Position numbers and translations under genes: made by a program
The notes under the pieces: model-generated
What the model was told of the DNA's origin: nothing
The model's input: only the letters and a program-made list of their open reading frames with translations
Database searches by the model: none
NCBI RefSeq assembly: GCF_014647515.1
Contig: NZ_BMPI01000011.1
Coordinates: 62,001 to 126,000, forward strand
DNA: 64,000 nt
Origin: Dactylosporangium sucinum
GTDB lineage: Bacteria > Actinomycetota > Actinomycetes > Mycobacteriales > Micromonosporaceae
Direction of reading: 5' to 3'
Shown: positions 35,535 through 43,358 of the stretch, piece by piece
How the letters are laid out: every line of letters begins with the position of its first letter
How positions within the stretch are numbered: the first letter of the stretch is position 1

Positions 35535-35878
35535 GCTTCCGCGCACCTTCTACTGGTTGAGTTGGCCAATACCGTCCGGCGACCGTTCCGGGCGGCCACC
35601 GTGGTCGGGTCACCCGGCGATTGCTTCGCCGCTGACCCCAGATGCTACCCGCCGGCTCGACGCCATTTTCGCCACGCCGTCCATGACGGGCTCGACGCCG
35701 AAGGTGTAATAACGGTCCAGGTCAGGCTCGTGGGTATAGGTGCCGGCGAGCTCGACCATCATCGGGAACCGATCGGCGGGCATGGACTCCAGGTGCAGCC
35801 GGCGCCCGACCGGCCAGAGTGACCACGTTGACGACCGTCCGTGCCGCTACGTGCTTGGCTAACGGGTCACGCTGTAGC
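35535..35878. other. Non-coding stretch upstream of serS
   Basis: This contains the serS promoter and leader. The rest shows no credible gene. GC content falls towards the right, where the accessory region begins. Confidence 0.4.
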
Positions 35879-35892
35879 CTGCGATATCGCAG
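35879..35892. promoter_or_regulatory. Palindromic operator-like site
   Basis: The perfect 14-bp palindrome CTGCGATATCGCAG lies about 25 bp upstream of a -10-like GATAC (35912-35917). A partial copy, CTGCGATA, recurs at about 36524-36531 upstream of the truncated XRE gene. It may have been the binding site of an XRE-type regulator. Confidence 0.4.
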
Positions 35893-35917
35893 ACTGCCAC
35901 CTAGCGAATAGTGATAC

Positions 35918-36006
35918 GGCGTCAGACCACGTGCATACGGGCCCGAAGGGCCCGCGAGGCGGAAACGGCAACAGCACCCGGCGGCGACCGGGTGCTGTTG
36001 TGTTTC
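35918..36006 (+). ncRNA. Candidate small RNA or attenuator with two hairpins
   Basis: Two compact hairpins lie in series: CGGGCCC-gaa-GGGCCCG (35938-35954) and a 12-bp perfect stem AACAGCACCCGG-cggcga-CCGGGTGCTGTT (35970-35999) followed by GTGTTT, a good intrinsic terminator. It sits downstream of a palindrome and -10-like element and 34 nt before a small coding frame. It may be a free small RNA or the attenuated leader of that frame. I know no family match. Confidence 0.5.
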
Positions 36007-36039
36007 CCGTCGACTCGACGCTTACGCGGAGGGGTAACG

Positions 36040-36262
36040 GTGATACTCATCATCCTCGGCCCCTACCCGGTGCGCTACCGCCTCGACGACGAGCGGGGAG
36101 CCGTACATCGTCCAGCACGGCCGCGGCAGCCGCTTCCGCTCGACCCAGGAGATCCGCGCCCGCTACGGCGCCCGCGACGTCCGGCTCTTCAGCACGACCA
36201 ACGCGACAACGTTCGGTCACGTACGACGGGCGCTGATCCGCGCGCTCGAGCGCCGCGCCTAA
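36040..36262 (+). pseudogene. Frameshifted small gene (about 73 codons)
   Basis: GGAGGGG lies five bases before a GTG; the frame begins VILIILGPYPVRYRLDDER, then loses sense. Skipping one G in the GGGG run at 36095-36098 restores a good frame that continues EPYIVQHGRGSRFRS...RALIRALERRA to the TAA at 36260-36262. Codon use and residue composition are convincing in both halves. A one-base insertion, sequencing error or +1 slippage would each explain it. I do not recognise the family. Confidence 0.55.
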
Positions 36263-36603
36263 CCGTCCTCGCCTGCGCAGAGACCGCGAATCCGCACGTC
36301 AAGGCCGCCTGCAGCGAGCGGTCGTCTCGCAGGCGACCTACTGTGCGGTAGGTCACGATCTGCTACAAAGCTGGCAGGCAAGTGGTGACGGCCAAACCAA
36401 GCGCAGACAATGTCAGGCGGTCCAATTCGCACGACCGCATGATCCGCCACCGATGGGCATGCGCCGCCGACACCCCAGACGTCCAACCCAAGCCAGGTTT
36501 CAGATCAGTACGGTGAGCCGCAATCTGCGATACAGCTAGCCATCACGCGCCAAGCGGATGTACTTCAAGGTCAACGGACGGGTCCAACGAGGGGCACACG
36601 CGC
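36263..36603. other. Non-coding accessory DNA
   Basis: No credible gene is seen; the GC content is lower than in the flanks. It includes a CTGCGATA motif (about 36524-36531) shared with the palindrome at 35879, and the ribosome site GAGGGG for the XRE fragment near its right end. Confidence 0.4.
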
Positions 36604-36837
36604 ATGAGCCTGGGTGATACGCCCGCGGTGGCGCGCCGGCGAGTCCGGCTGGCCATCCGCGACGCGCGCAACGCCAAGGGCTACACACAGGGCCAGGTCG
36701 CCGACGCCATGGACTGGTCACTGTCGAAGGTCATGCGCATCGAGAGCGGCGAGGTCACCATCTCGCAGAAAAGGCAAGGCGAACCGATCCCCGCCCGCGG
36801 CGCTCACGTCCGAGCGAGGGCTGTCAACGTCGCTTGA
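36604..36837 (+). pseudogene. Truncated XRE-family regulator (N-terminal HTH only)
   Basis: The N-terminus MSLGDTPAVARRRVRLAIRD, then NAKGYTQGQVADAMDWSLSK and VMRIESGEVTIS, is the classic helix-turn-helix of actinomycete XRE regulators that normally continue into a DUF5753 domain (about 280 residues total). After GEVTIS the reading turns into unrelated sequence and stops at 77 codons. No other frame continues the family, so a deletion rather than one frameshift is likely. It may still bind DNA but lacks the effector half. Confidence 0.75.
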
Positions 36838-36885
36838 CGGGCGCCGTTGGGCGGAGTTCGAAACGAGGAAAGGAGGTGAACCGAG

Positions 36886-37023
36886 ATGGAAGTCCTCATA
36901 CGTGAGATCGCGCGGACGGTCCGGCATGTCTTGGCCGACTGGCGTCGGACCGTCCGCGCGTGCGTCCTGCTGACGGTTGCTGCCGCAGCATGGACCATCT
37001 ACCGCCACGTAACAGGTCAGTAG
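36886..37023 (+). CDS. 45-residue single-pass membrane peptide
   Basis: The ATG at 36886 has a near-perfect ribosome site AGGAGGTGA (36871-36879) seven bases upstream. The peptide starts MEVLIREIARTVRHVLADWR, an amphipathic basic helix, followed by one hydrophobic segment (ACVLLTVAAAAWTIYRHV). A strong hairpin follows 13 bp after the stop. I do not know a family. Small basic-hydrophobic proteins of this shape can be toxins, phage proteins or membrane-protein regulators; none is shown here. Confidence 0.65.
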   Translation: MEVLIREIARTVRHVLADWRRTVRACVLLTVAAAAWTIYRHVTGQ

Positions 37024-37035
37024 CCCTTCTACAGT

Positions 37036-37073
37036 AGGCGCCATCTCGGGATTCGTACACCGAGGTGGCGCCT
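37036..37073 (+). terminator. Terminator hairpin after the 45-aa gene
   Basis: A 14-bp stem AGGCGCCATCTCGG ... CCGAGGTGGCGCCT (one G-U pair) with a 10-nt loop starts 13 bp past the stop codon. Confidence 0.7.
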
Positions 37074-37270
37074 CACCATGCTGTCTTGTGCCCCTTGTCG
37101 GATGCATAGGCGTAAAGGCGAATCCCTTTCGCTGACGGCTCGAACCGATCCCCACCGGGCCGTCGCTGGGCGGTCCGGGCATCATCGGGCCGCCATAGGT
37201 GCCGCTGGCCTGTAGACCAGGCTCGTCACGATCAGCCCCGTCCGCACGGGAGCATCTCGGGCGCGGTCGC

Positions 37271-37307
37271 CGCTGGACCGATGGTGTAACGGTTAGCACG
37301 TATGGGC
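37271..37307 (+). other. tRNA-like 5' fragment
   Basis: The segment contains GGTGTAACGGTTAGCAC (37281-37296), a canonical Gln/Glu-type tRNA D-arm with 4-bp stem, in the correct position after a seven-base acceptor-like start. No anticodon arm, T-loop (GGTTCGA) or CCA follows, so it is not a functional tRNA. It lies about 80 nt upstream of a TROVE pseudogene, where a Y RNA with a tRNA-like domain might be expected. It could equally be an integration scar. Confidence 0.4.
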
Positions 37308-37376
37308 CGACACCGACGTGACCTCGGGCACCCGCAACTGAACGACGCGGCTCCTCCCGGTGCGGAAGGAGCTTTC

Positions 37377-37770
37377 GTGGCCAAGCTCAACACCCGGACC
37401 GTCCGCCCCGCGCCCGGCACCGGCCCCATCATCACCGAGCACGTTCCAGCGGCGCGACCCACGAAGGCGGCGCCGGCTACGCCCGCGGACGTCAAGTCCG
37501 AGCTATTTTCCTGCTGGCCGTCACGAACATGGTCGGCGAGAACACCTTCTACGAACCGGCCGGAAATCGGCAGCCGATACGCCGACCACGTCCCGCCACG
37601 GGCGGGCGATCCCGAAGCCGGTGAAGCGAGGCGTCGCCGACGCCGTCCAGCGGCTCTACACCGAACGGACCCTCCTCAAGTACGACGGCCAGACGCGCGG
37701 GTTCCGGTTCGGCGACGTTATGGACCTCGTCCACCCCACGCCGGCCGCGCCATGGCAGGGCGGCCTGTTC
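37377..37770 (+). pseudogene. Decayed TROVE (Ro60-like) RNA-binding protein gene
   Basis: Three fragments of one TROVE-domain protein can be read. First, from GTG 37377 (GGAAGGAG just upstream): AKLNTRTVRPAPGTGPIITE ... DVKSELF. Second, after a frameshift near 37507: LLAVTNMVGENTFYEPAGNR. Third, after another shift near 37573: RYADHV joined to RHGRAIPKPVKRGVADAVQ, LYTERTLLKYDGQTRGFRF and DLVHPTPAAPWQGGLF. Intact relatives have well over 100 residues between RYAD and the GRAIPKPVK block, and several hundred after the last block. So there are two frameshifts, an internal deletion and loss of the 3' part. TROVE proteins hold Y RNAs and handle misfolded RNA. Confidence 0.85.
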
Positions 37771-38023
37771 AAGGTCCGGTTCGGCGGCTGCGGTCCGACG
37801 TGTGGGGACAGGACCAGCACTGGAACATGCGGGAGCCCGGGATCCTGTACCGCGCCGGCGGCGACACGCCGGAAGGCGCGAGGGCGTGGCAGGTCAGCGT
37901 GCAGGTGGGGGTCCAGCTGGTGGTACGGGTGGCGTGACGGGTCCGTCCGGTGCCTGTTGTCCGGGTCGGCATGTCGATACGCTCCGGTGCTCACACGATG
38001 GTGGGCGGCGAGGGGACCGTGCG
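37771..38023 (+). other. Gene-fragment sequence between TROVE remnant and NACHT gene
   Basis: One frame reads HWNMREPGILYRAGGDTPEG then VSVQVGVQLVVRV and stops at 37937, which looks like a coding remnant but matches nothing I can name. The last part holds a -10-like CGATACGCT and GAGGGG for the NACHT gene. Confidence 0.35.
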
Positions 38024-39928
38024 GTGGGCGAGCGAACGCCAGGGAAGAACGTCGCAGGTCGCGCCCTCCTGCTCGCCCTGCCTGGGCCGACCGGCGGCGC
38101 CGCAACACCGGATCATCCTGTGGACGTGGAGCGGGAACTGGCCGGACTGGCCAGCTCGGTGACAGCGGTGTGGAAACCGGAGCAGGCCCGTCGGCGGCTG
38201 CTCAACCCTCGACCGCTGCCCACCGCGTGGACCACGATCGGTCCGCCGATCGCCGACCACTGGGCCAACGTCCGCGCCGACGGGCGTGACGAGCCGCTCG
38301 ACCTGGCCGGCGTGGTCGACCTGGCCCACCCGGACGCCTTCCACCGGACCGTGACCGACCCGCTGCTCCGCGGGCGCATCGTGCTCCTCGGCGACCCTGG
38401 CGCGGGCAAGACCGCGCTGCTGCTCCGGCTCACCCTCACCCTGCTGGCCGAACGTGAGCAGGCCGCCGCCCGCGACGCGCGCTCTGGCCCACTGCCGGTG
38501 CCGGTCCTGCTGCGGCTGTCGACCTGGAACCCCGACGAACAAACCCTCGAACGGTGGATCACCACCCGGCTCGACGCCGACTACGGCCACCGCCGTCCGG
38601 TCCCCATCCGCCACCTGATGCCGCTGCTGGACGGGCTCGACGAGATGCCCGAACCCCGCCGCAGGCAGGCGTTGCAGGCCATCAGCAACACCTTCGTGGA
38701 CACCCCGATCGTGCTGACCAGCCGCACCGCCGAGTACCTCGATGCCCTCGCCGCCCTGGCTGGCAATACTCTGGCTGCCGCCGCCGTCCTGGAGCTGACC
38801 GCGCTGCTTGCAGCAACAGTGCGTGACTACCTGCAGTTGACCACCGCCCGTCCGGTCAGCTGGGCGGACGTGTTCACCCGCGACGCCGCAGATTGCGGCG
38901 GGCGGCTCGCTGCCGCACTGTCGGCGCCCCTCTGGGTCGACCTGGCCCGCACCACCTACACCGATCCAGATCGGGCCGACAACGACCCGACCGAGCTCCT
39001 TCACCTGCCCGACATCGACTCCATACACTCCCGCCTACTCGACCGGCTCATCCCCACCGCCTACCCTGACCCACCCGAACCCGCCCCAGACGGCAACACC
39101 TGGCGACGCGACGACGCCCACCGATGGCTACAACACCTTGCCATCGACATGCATCACCGTGATACCCAGGACCTCGCCTGGTGGCAACTCACCCTCGCCG
39201 TCCCCCGGCCATTGAAATTCGCGATCGGGCTCGGCATCGGGCTCGGCATCGGGTTCTGGTGGGTTGGGATGATGTTCGGGGTCGTGTTCGGGATCATGTT
39301 CGGGGGTGCACTGGCGCCTCACCCTGCTCGCCGTCGGATCCGATGGCGTCGGACGAGCAGATTCTTTTCCCGCCAGCTCGCGGCCGTCCTCGCGCTCGCT
39401 GTCACGATCGCTCTCGGGACCGGGCTTGCATTCGGGTTCACGGTTGCACTCGTGTACGGGCTCCCGCTCGGGCTCGTGTTCGGGTTCGGGGCGGAATTCA
39501 CGACGTTGTTGCGTGTCAACGACGCCGATGTGCCAGCCGCCACCGACCCGGTCGGACTGCTGCGTGGTGATCGCCGCCGAGTTATCACGGCCGGGCTCGT
39601 GGCCACCCTCCCCGCAGGGCTCCTGATCCTCGTGATTGGGCTTCGGGGCGGGCTCGTGGCTGCGCTCGTGGCTGCGCTTGCGGGCGGGCTCGCGGGCGGG
39701 CTCGCGGTCGCGCTTGGGGTCGGGGTCACGCTTGGAGCTTGGCTGCGATTCGAGGTGGCTCGGCTGTGGTGGTGCGGCAAGGGTCGGTTGCCGTGGCGCC
39801 TCATGGCATTCCTGGCCGACGCCCACCGACGCGGTGTCCTCCGGCAAGCCGGCGGCGTCTGGCAGTTCCGCCACGCCCTACTCCGTGACCGCCTCGTCGC
39901 CACCGTCGAGGAACAAGCCCGTCGATAG
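38024..39928 (+). CDS. NACHT-domain NTPase with multi-pass membrane region
   Basis: This 634-residue STAND-type ATPase has Walker A LLGDPGAGKTALLLRL (about residue 122), Walker B MPLLDGLDEMPEPRRRQ (about 203), and the NACHT sensor-like VLTSRTAEYLDAL after it. Residues about 400-575 form a cluster of Gly-rich hydrophobic segments (IGLGIGLGIGFWWVGMMF; GLVAALVAALAGGLAGGLA). The tail (RLPWRLMAFLADAHRRGVLRQ, WQFRHALLRDRL) is typical of actinomycete membrane NACHT proteins. NACHT proteins include bacterial anti-phage effectors, so a defence role is possible. The start is uncertain; GTG 38024 has GAGGGG eight bases upstream. Confidence 0.85.
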   Translation: MGERTPGKNVAGRALLLALPGPTGGAATPDHPVDVERELAGLASSVTAVWKPEQARRRLLNPRPLPTAWTTIGPPIADHWANVRADGRDEPLDLAGVVDLAHPDAFHRTVTDPLLRGRIVLLGDPGAGKTALLLRLTLTLLAEREQAAARDARSGPLPVPVLLRLSTWNPDEQTLERWITTRLDADYGHRRPVPIRHLMPLLDGLDEMPEPRRRQALQAISNTFVDTPIVLTSRTAEYLDALAALAGNTLAAAAVLELTALLAATVRDYLQLTTARPVSWADVFTRDAADCGGRLAAALSAPLWVDLARTTYTDPDRADNDPTELLHLPDIDSIHSRLLDRLIPTAYPDPPEPAPDGNTWRRDDAHRWLQHLAIDMHHRDTQDLAWWQLTLAVPRPLKFAIGLGIGLGIGFWWVGMMFGVVFGIMFGGALAPHPARRRIRWRRTSRFFSRQLAAVLALAVTIALGTGLAFGFTVALVYGLPLGLVFGFGAEFTTLLRVNDADVPAATDPVGLLRGDRRRVITAGLVATLPAGLLILVIGLRGGLVAALVAALAGGLAGGLAVALGVGVTLGAWLRFEVARLWWCGKGRLPWRLMAFLADAHRRGVLRQAGGVWQFRHALLRDRLVATVEEQARR

Positions 39929-40082
39929 GGGCCGTGACCACGAGCTGGTGACGTCTTGCGGGGCATGTCGACCGCTTCGGCACGGACGCAGGCTCACGCC
40001 TGCGGTGCGCACGCGCCCGAGGTCGCCGAGCGGGCCGGCCACTCGCGTGCTCTCGCAACTGACCAGCCCGGATGCAGCCCGA

Positions 40083-40403
40083 TCAGGCGCCAGGCGCGCG
40101 GTAGTCGACGGTCTGCCTGACCGCTTCGTCGACCTCTGCCGGGGTCAGCAGCGCAAAGGTTTTGGCGGTGGCCCCACCAGCTACGCCAATCGCGAGCGTC
40201 ACGGCCGCGGCGGCCCTGCTGTCGGGCAGGTCGCAGATCACATGCACGTCGGGCTCCCCGAAGGAGAAGTCGAACGACTCCATTCGCCCGCCGACACTTT
40301 GGGCCATCTTCTCGACCGCCTCGACTCGTCCGCTGCCCCCTTCCTTGAGCAGCCCGTGGAGTCCGTCGGCCGTGTAGGTCGCCTCGATAAGGAATCTGGG
40401 CAT
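40083..40403 (-). CDS. GYD-domain protein
   Basis: This 106-residue protein of the GYD family (small alpha-beta barrel, unknown function) shows PRFLIEATYTADGLHGLLKEGGSGR at the start and ESFDFSFGEPDVHVICDLPD, the family core. The ATG at 40403 has GAGGGGG eight bases upstream. It lies alone beside the accessory region; an inverted repeat separates it from the lipoprotein gene. Confidence 0.82.
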   Translation of the reverse strand: MPRFLIEATYTADGLHGLLKEGGSGRVEAVEKMAQSVGGRMESFDFSFGEPDVHVICDLPDSRAAAAVTLAIGVAGGATAKTFALLTPAEVDEAVRQTVDYRAPGA

Positions 40404-40468
40404 CGAGATCACCCCCTCAAACCGAGCCTAATCGCCGGAGCATGCCGGCCGAAGTGGCCCGACCCGCG

Positions 40469-40532
40469 GGCCCATGATCGATGGAGAGTTTCGGTCGTCA
40501 TGGCGACCAGATGGCTCCATCGATCATGGGCC
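40469..40532. repeat. Nested palindrome (REP/MITE-like)
   Basis: An 18-bp perfect inverted repeat (GGCCCATGATCGATGGAG, 40469-40486, with 40515-40532) encloses a 5-bp stem GGTCG ... CGACC (40493-40508). It lies downstream of the lipoprotein gene and upstream of the GYD gene. The architecture parallels the element at 12074-12148, but the sequence differs. Confidence 0.75.
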
Positions 40533-40568
40533 GGGGTTGGGCTGCCGGTGGCGGGCGGGACGGCTTCG

Positions 40569-41819
40569 CTACTGGGACAGGAGGCGGGCCAGGTCGGGGG
40601 AGCCCTGGGCGAGTACGGTGCCGCCGACCGAGACGTAGAGGACGCGGTGGCAGGCGTCCAGCTCCACGAACACCTCGGGGGCGTCGGTCTCGGCCGGGGC
40701 CAGCCGGGCGAACCGGGAGGCATGGGCGGTGCAGGCGGCGGGGGCGCGGAGCGGGGCGGTGGCCGAGCCCGGCTGCGGCAGCGCGGACCGGACCGCGGCC
40801 CAGGCCGTCGCGGGCAGGACGGCGCCGCGGTCGAACTCGCCGGCGGGCTTGGCGGTGCCCTGCTCGGCGGCGGGCACGCGGTACACGCACAGGCGCACCG
40901 CAGTGCCGGCCGGTGGCAGGTCGATCGGGCCGGACGTCGGGGGCTCGCGGTCGAAGGCCACGGTCGCGACCATGTCCGAGTATGACTGGCCGCAGCCGGA
41001 GGCCGCCGCCCCCGCCGAGAGGGTCGTATGCAGCCGGGTCGACGCGACCCGCTCCAGGCGCAGCTGCCGCACCGCGTCCCGGACCTCGATGCGGATCTTC
41101 CCGCAGGCGTCGGCGGGCACGCCCGGGCGCACCCACGAGCCGTCGGCGGCCAGCAGCGCGAACCACGGCAGGCCCGGCAGGTCGAGGTTGCACGCCGCGG
41201 CGGTCTGGGGCGCGTCGGGCAGCCGCACCGCTCGTACCAGCGCGGCGGTGTCCGAACCCCGCATCTCGTCGAGGAACATGGCCTCGCCGCCGTCGTCCTC
41301 CGTCCGCGCGGCCGACGCGCAGAGGACGACGCCCACGGGATCGAAGTCCGCCGCCAGCCGCGGCATCCGCAGGGCCGAGTCGTCGGGCAGCCACGCGGGC
41401 TGCTTCCAGGCGCCGGAGTCACCGGCTCCCGGACCGCCCGCAGTGCCGGCTCCCGGTGAGCCCGGTGCGCCGGCCGAGGCGGGAGCGCCGGGGCCGCCGC
41501 TGGCGACGGCCGCGCTGTTCGTACCCGCGCCCGGAGCGCCGGTCGGCAGGGCGGGGCCGGTGGCCGAGGCGACGGGAGCGGCGCCGGGCACGTCGGGAGC
41601 GGCGGGCGACATGGCGGGATCGGTGAGCGGCTGCGGGATGCCGAGGACCTCCTCGGCGCACGACGTCCAACCGGGATGGATCTGCGGTCCTCCGGGCGGG
41701 ATGCCCGGTGCGATCTCCTTCGGTGCGCAGGCCGTGAGGGCCGCGACCACGGCCAGTCCGATCAGCGCCGGTACGACCGTCGCCCGGACGCGGGCAGCAC
41801 CCCGCGCGGTTGAGTCCAT
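40569..41819 (-). CDS. Large lipoprotein with low-complexity linker, unknown function
   Basis: This 416-residue protein has a signal peptide and lipobox ending in LTAC (about residue 31), so it is anchored outside the membrane. An Ala/Gly/Pro/Ser-rich linker (about 70-137) is followed by a globular domain of about 270 residues with several cysteines (VVLCASAARTED, AACNLDLPGLPWFALL, DACGKIRIEV) and a short repeat-like C-terminus (VFVELDACHRVLYVSVGGTVLAQG). I do not recognise the family. The gene lies 53 bp after the MFS gene's stop on the same strand and may be co-transcribed with it. Confidence 0.75.
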   Translation of the reverse strand: MDSTARGAARVRATVVPALIGLAVVAALTACAPKEIAPGIPPGGPQIHPGWTSCAEEVLGIPQPLTDPAMSPAAPDVPGAAPVASATGPALPTGAPGAGTNSAAVASGGPGAPASAGAPGSPGAGTAGGPGAGDSGAWKQPAWLPDDSALRMPRLAADFDPVGVVLCASAARTEDDGGEAMFLDEMRGSDTAALVRAVRLPDAPQTAAACNLDLPGLPWFALLAADGSWVRPGVPADACGKIRIEVRDAVRQLRLERVASTRLHTTLSAGAAASGCGQSYSDMVATVAFDREPPTSGPIDLPPAGTAVRLCVYRVPAAEQGTAKPAGEFDRGAVLPATAWAAVRSALPQPGSATAPLRAPAACTAHASRFARLAPAETDAPEVFVELDACHRVLYVSVGGTVLAQGSPDLARLLSQ

Positions 41820-41872
41820 GTGCGGTGTGACGCGCCCCGGCGCCGGACGGTTCCACGACCGGCCGCGCGCGG

Positions 41873-43348
41873 TTACCGCTCCCCGGAGGCCGGCTGGTGG
41901 GTGCGCAGCGGCGGGCCGTCGAGGCCGCAGTGGTGCCAGGGCTTCTCCTCCGTCACCGCCGGCGGCGCGCCCGGCGCAGGCGCGGGGCGCCTCGGGTTGC
42001 GGACCGTCACCGCCGCCAGCAGGCCCGCCGCCACGCAGAGGGCGGCGCAGATCAGGACCGCGGTGTGGAAGCCCGCCGAGAGGCGGGGCGGGTCGAGGTA
42101 CGCCTGGCTGGTGATCCCCGCGGCCATCGGCAGGACGGCCACCGCGATCAGGCCCGCGGCCCGGGCCACGTCGTTGTTGACGGCCGAGGCCATGCCGGCG
42201 TGGCTGGACGGGGCCGCGGCCAGGACCGTGGCGGTGAGCGGGGCGACCGTCGTGGACAGGCCCAGGCCCAGGACCAGCACCGCCGGCAGCACCTCGGTGA
42301 GGTAGTCGCCGTCCGGGCCGATGCGGGCGAACAGTGCCATCCCGAGCCCGGCGATGATCGGGCCGGCGGCCATCTGCAGGCGGGGACCGATGCGGCTGGC
42401 CAGGGCGCCCGAGCGGGCCGAGAGCAGCAGCATGAGGATCGTGACGGGCAGGAGGGAGACGCCGGCCTCCAGCGGGGAGTAGCCGGAGACGTTCTGCAGC
42501 TGGATCGGCAGCAGGAACAGGGCGCCGCCGAGCGCGCCGTAGACGATGAACGTGACCACATTCGTGGCCGTGAACTGCGTCGAGGCGAACAGGCTCAGCG
42601 GGAGCATCGGGTGCGGGGCGCGGGCCTGCCACCAGACGAACGCGGCCAGGAGGACGGCGCCGGCGCCGAGCGCGACGGCGTGGCCCTGGATCAGCCCGTA
42701 CGTGAGCGCCATCAACCCGCCCGTGACCAGGATCCCGCCGGGCAGGTCGACCCGGCCGGTCGCCTCCGGGTCACGCGACTCCGGCACGTGCCGCCACGCG
42801 ATCGCGACGACCGCCGCCGCGATCGGGACGTTGATGGCGAAGATCAGCCGCCAGGCGGACGGGCCGAGGCCCACCAGCCAGCCGCCGAGGAACGGGCCGA
42901 TCGCTGTTGCCACGCCGCCGAGGCCCGACCAGGCGCCGATCGCCCGGCTGCGGTCCTCGGGGCGGAACGACGCCTGCAGGATCGCGAGGCTGCCCGGCGT
43001 GAGCAGCGCGGCGCCCACGCCCTGCAGGGCCCGCGCGCCGACGAGCGTGCCGGCGTCCGGCGCGATCCCGCACAGCACCGACGCGACCGCGAACCACACG
43101 ACGCCGATGAGGAAGACGCGGCGCCGTCCGTACCGGTCGCCGAGCGCGCCGGCGAGCAGCAGCAGGCCGGCGAGGGTGAGGGTGTACGCGGTGACGACCC
43201 ACTGGAGCGTCTCCAGGCCGGCGCCGAACGAGCGGCCGATCGCCGGCAGCGCGATGCCGACGACGGTGGCGTCGATGGATGCGATGCCGGAGCCGAGGAT
43301 GGTCGCGGTGAGCACCCACCGGCCGGCGGCGCTGGACAACGAGAGCAC
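41873..43348 (-). CDS. DHA2-family MFS drug exporter (14 TM)
   Basis: This 491-residue efflux protein shows SIDATVVGIALPAIGRSFG in TM1, motif A GALGDRYGRRRVFLIGV, GVGAALLTPGSLAILQASF and WRLIFAINVPIA, all typical of the DHA2 group. The start is GTG 43348. It is flanked by a lipoprotein gene downstream and a deoxyribosyltransferase-like gene 10 bp upstream, all on one strand. The substrate is unknown. Confidence 0.92.
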   Translation of the reverse strand: MLSLSSAAGRWVLTATILGSGIASIDATVVGIALPAIGRSFGAGLETLQWVVTAYTLTLAGLLLLAGALGDRYGRRRVFLIGVVWFAVASVLCGIAPDAGTLVGARALQGVGAALLTPGSLAILQASFRPEDRSRAIGAWSGLGGVATAIGPFLGGWLVGLGPSAWRLIFAINVPIAAAVVAIAWRHVPESRDPEATGRVDLPGGILVTGGLMALTYGLIQGHAVALGAGAVLLAAFVWWQARAPHPMLPLSLFASTQFTATNVVTFIVYGALGGALFLLPIQLQNVSGYSPLEAGVSLLPVTILMLLLSARSGALASRIGPRLQMAAGPIIAGLGMALFARIGPDGDYLTEVLPAVLVLGLGLSTTVAPLTATVLAAAPSSHAGMASAVNNDVARAAGLIAVAVLPMAAGITSQAYLDPPRLSAGFHTAVLICAALCVAAGLLAAVTVRNPRRPAPAPGAPPAVTEEKPWHHCGLDGPPLRTHQPASGER

Positions 43349-43358
43349 GTCCGCGAAC

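Noticed and set aside
35535..35660. T-box leader before serS
   Set aside because: No T-box core sequence or terminator/antiterminator pair is seen upstream of the start codon.
37271..37350. A functional tRNA gene
   Set aside because: Only the acceptor-like start and D-arm are present; no anticodon arm, T-loop or 3' acceptor strand can be paired.
36000..40000. CRISPR array or complete known defence operon
   Set aside because: No regularly spaced repeats, cas, restriction or toxin-antitoxin genes are present; only a NACHT gene and remnants.
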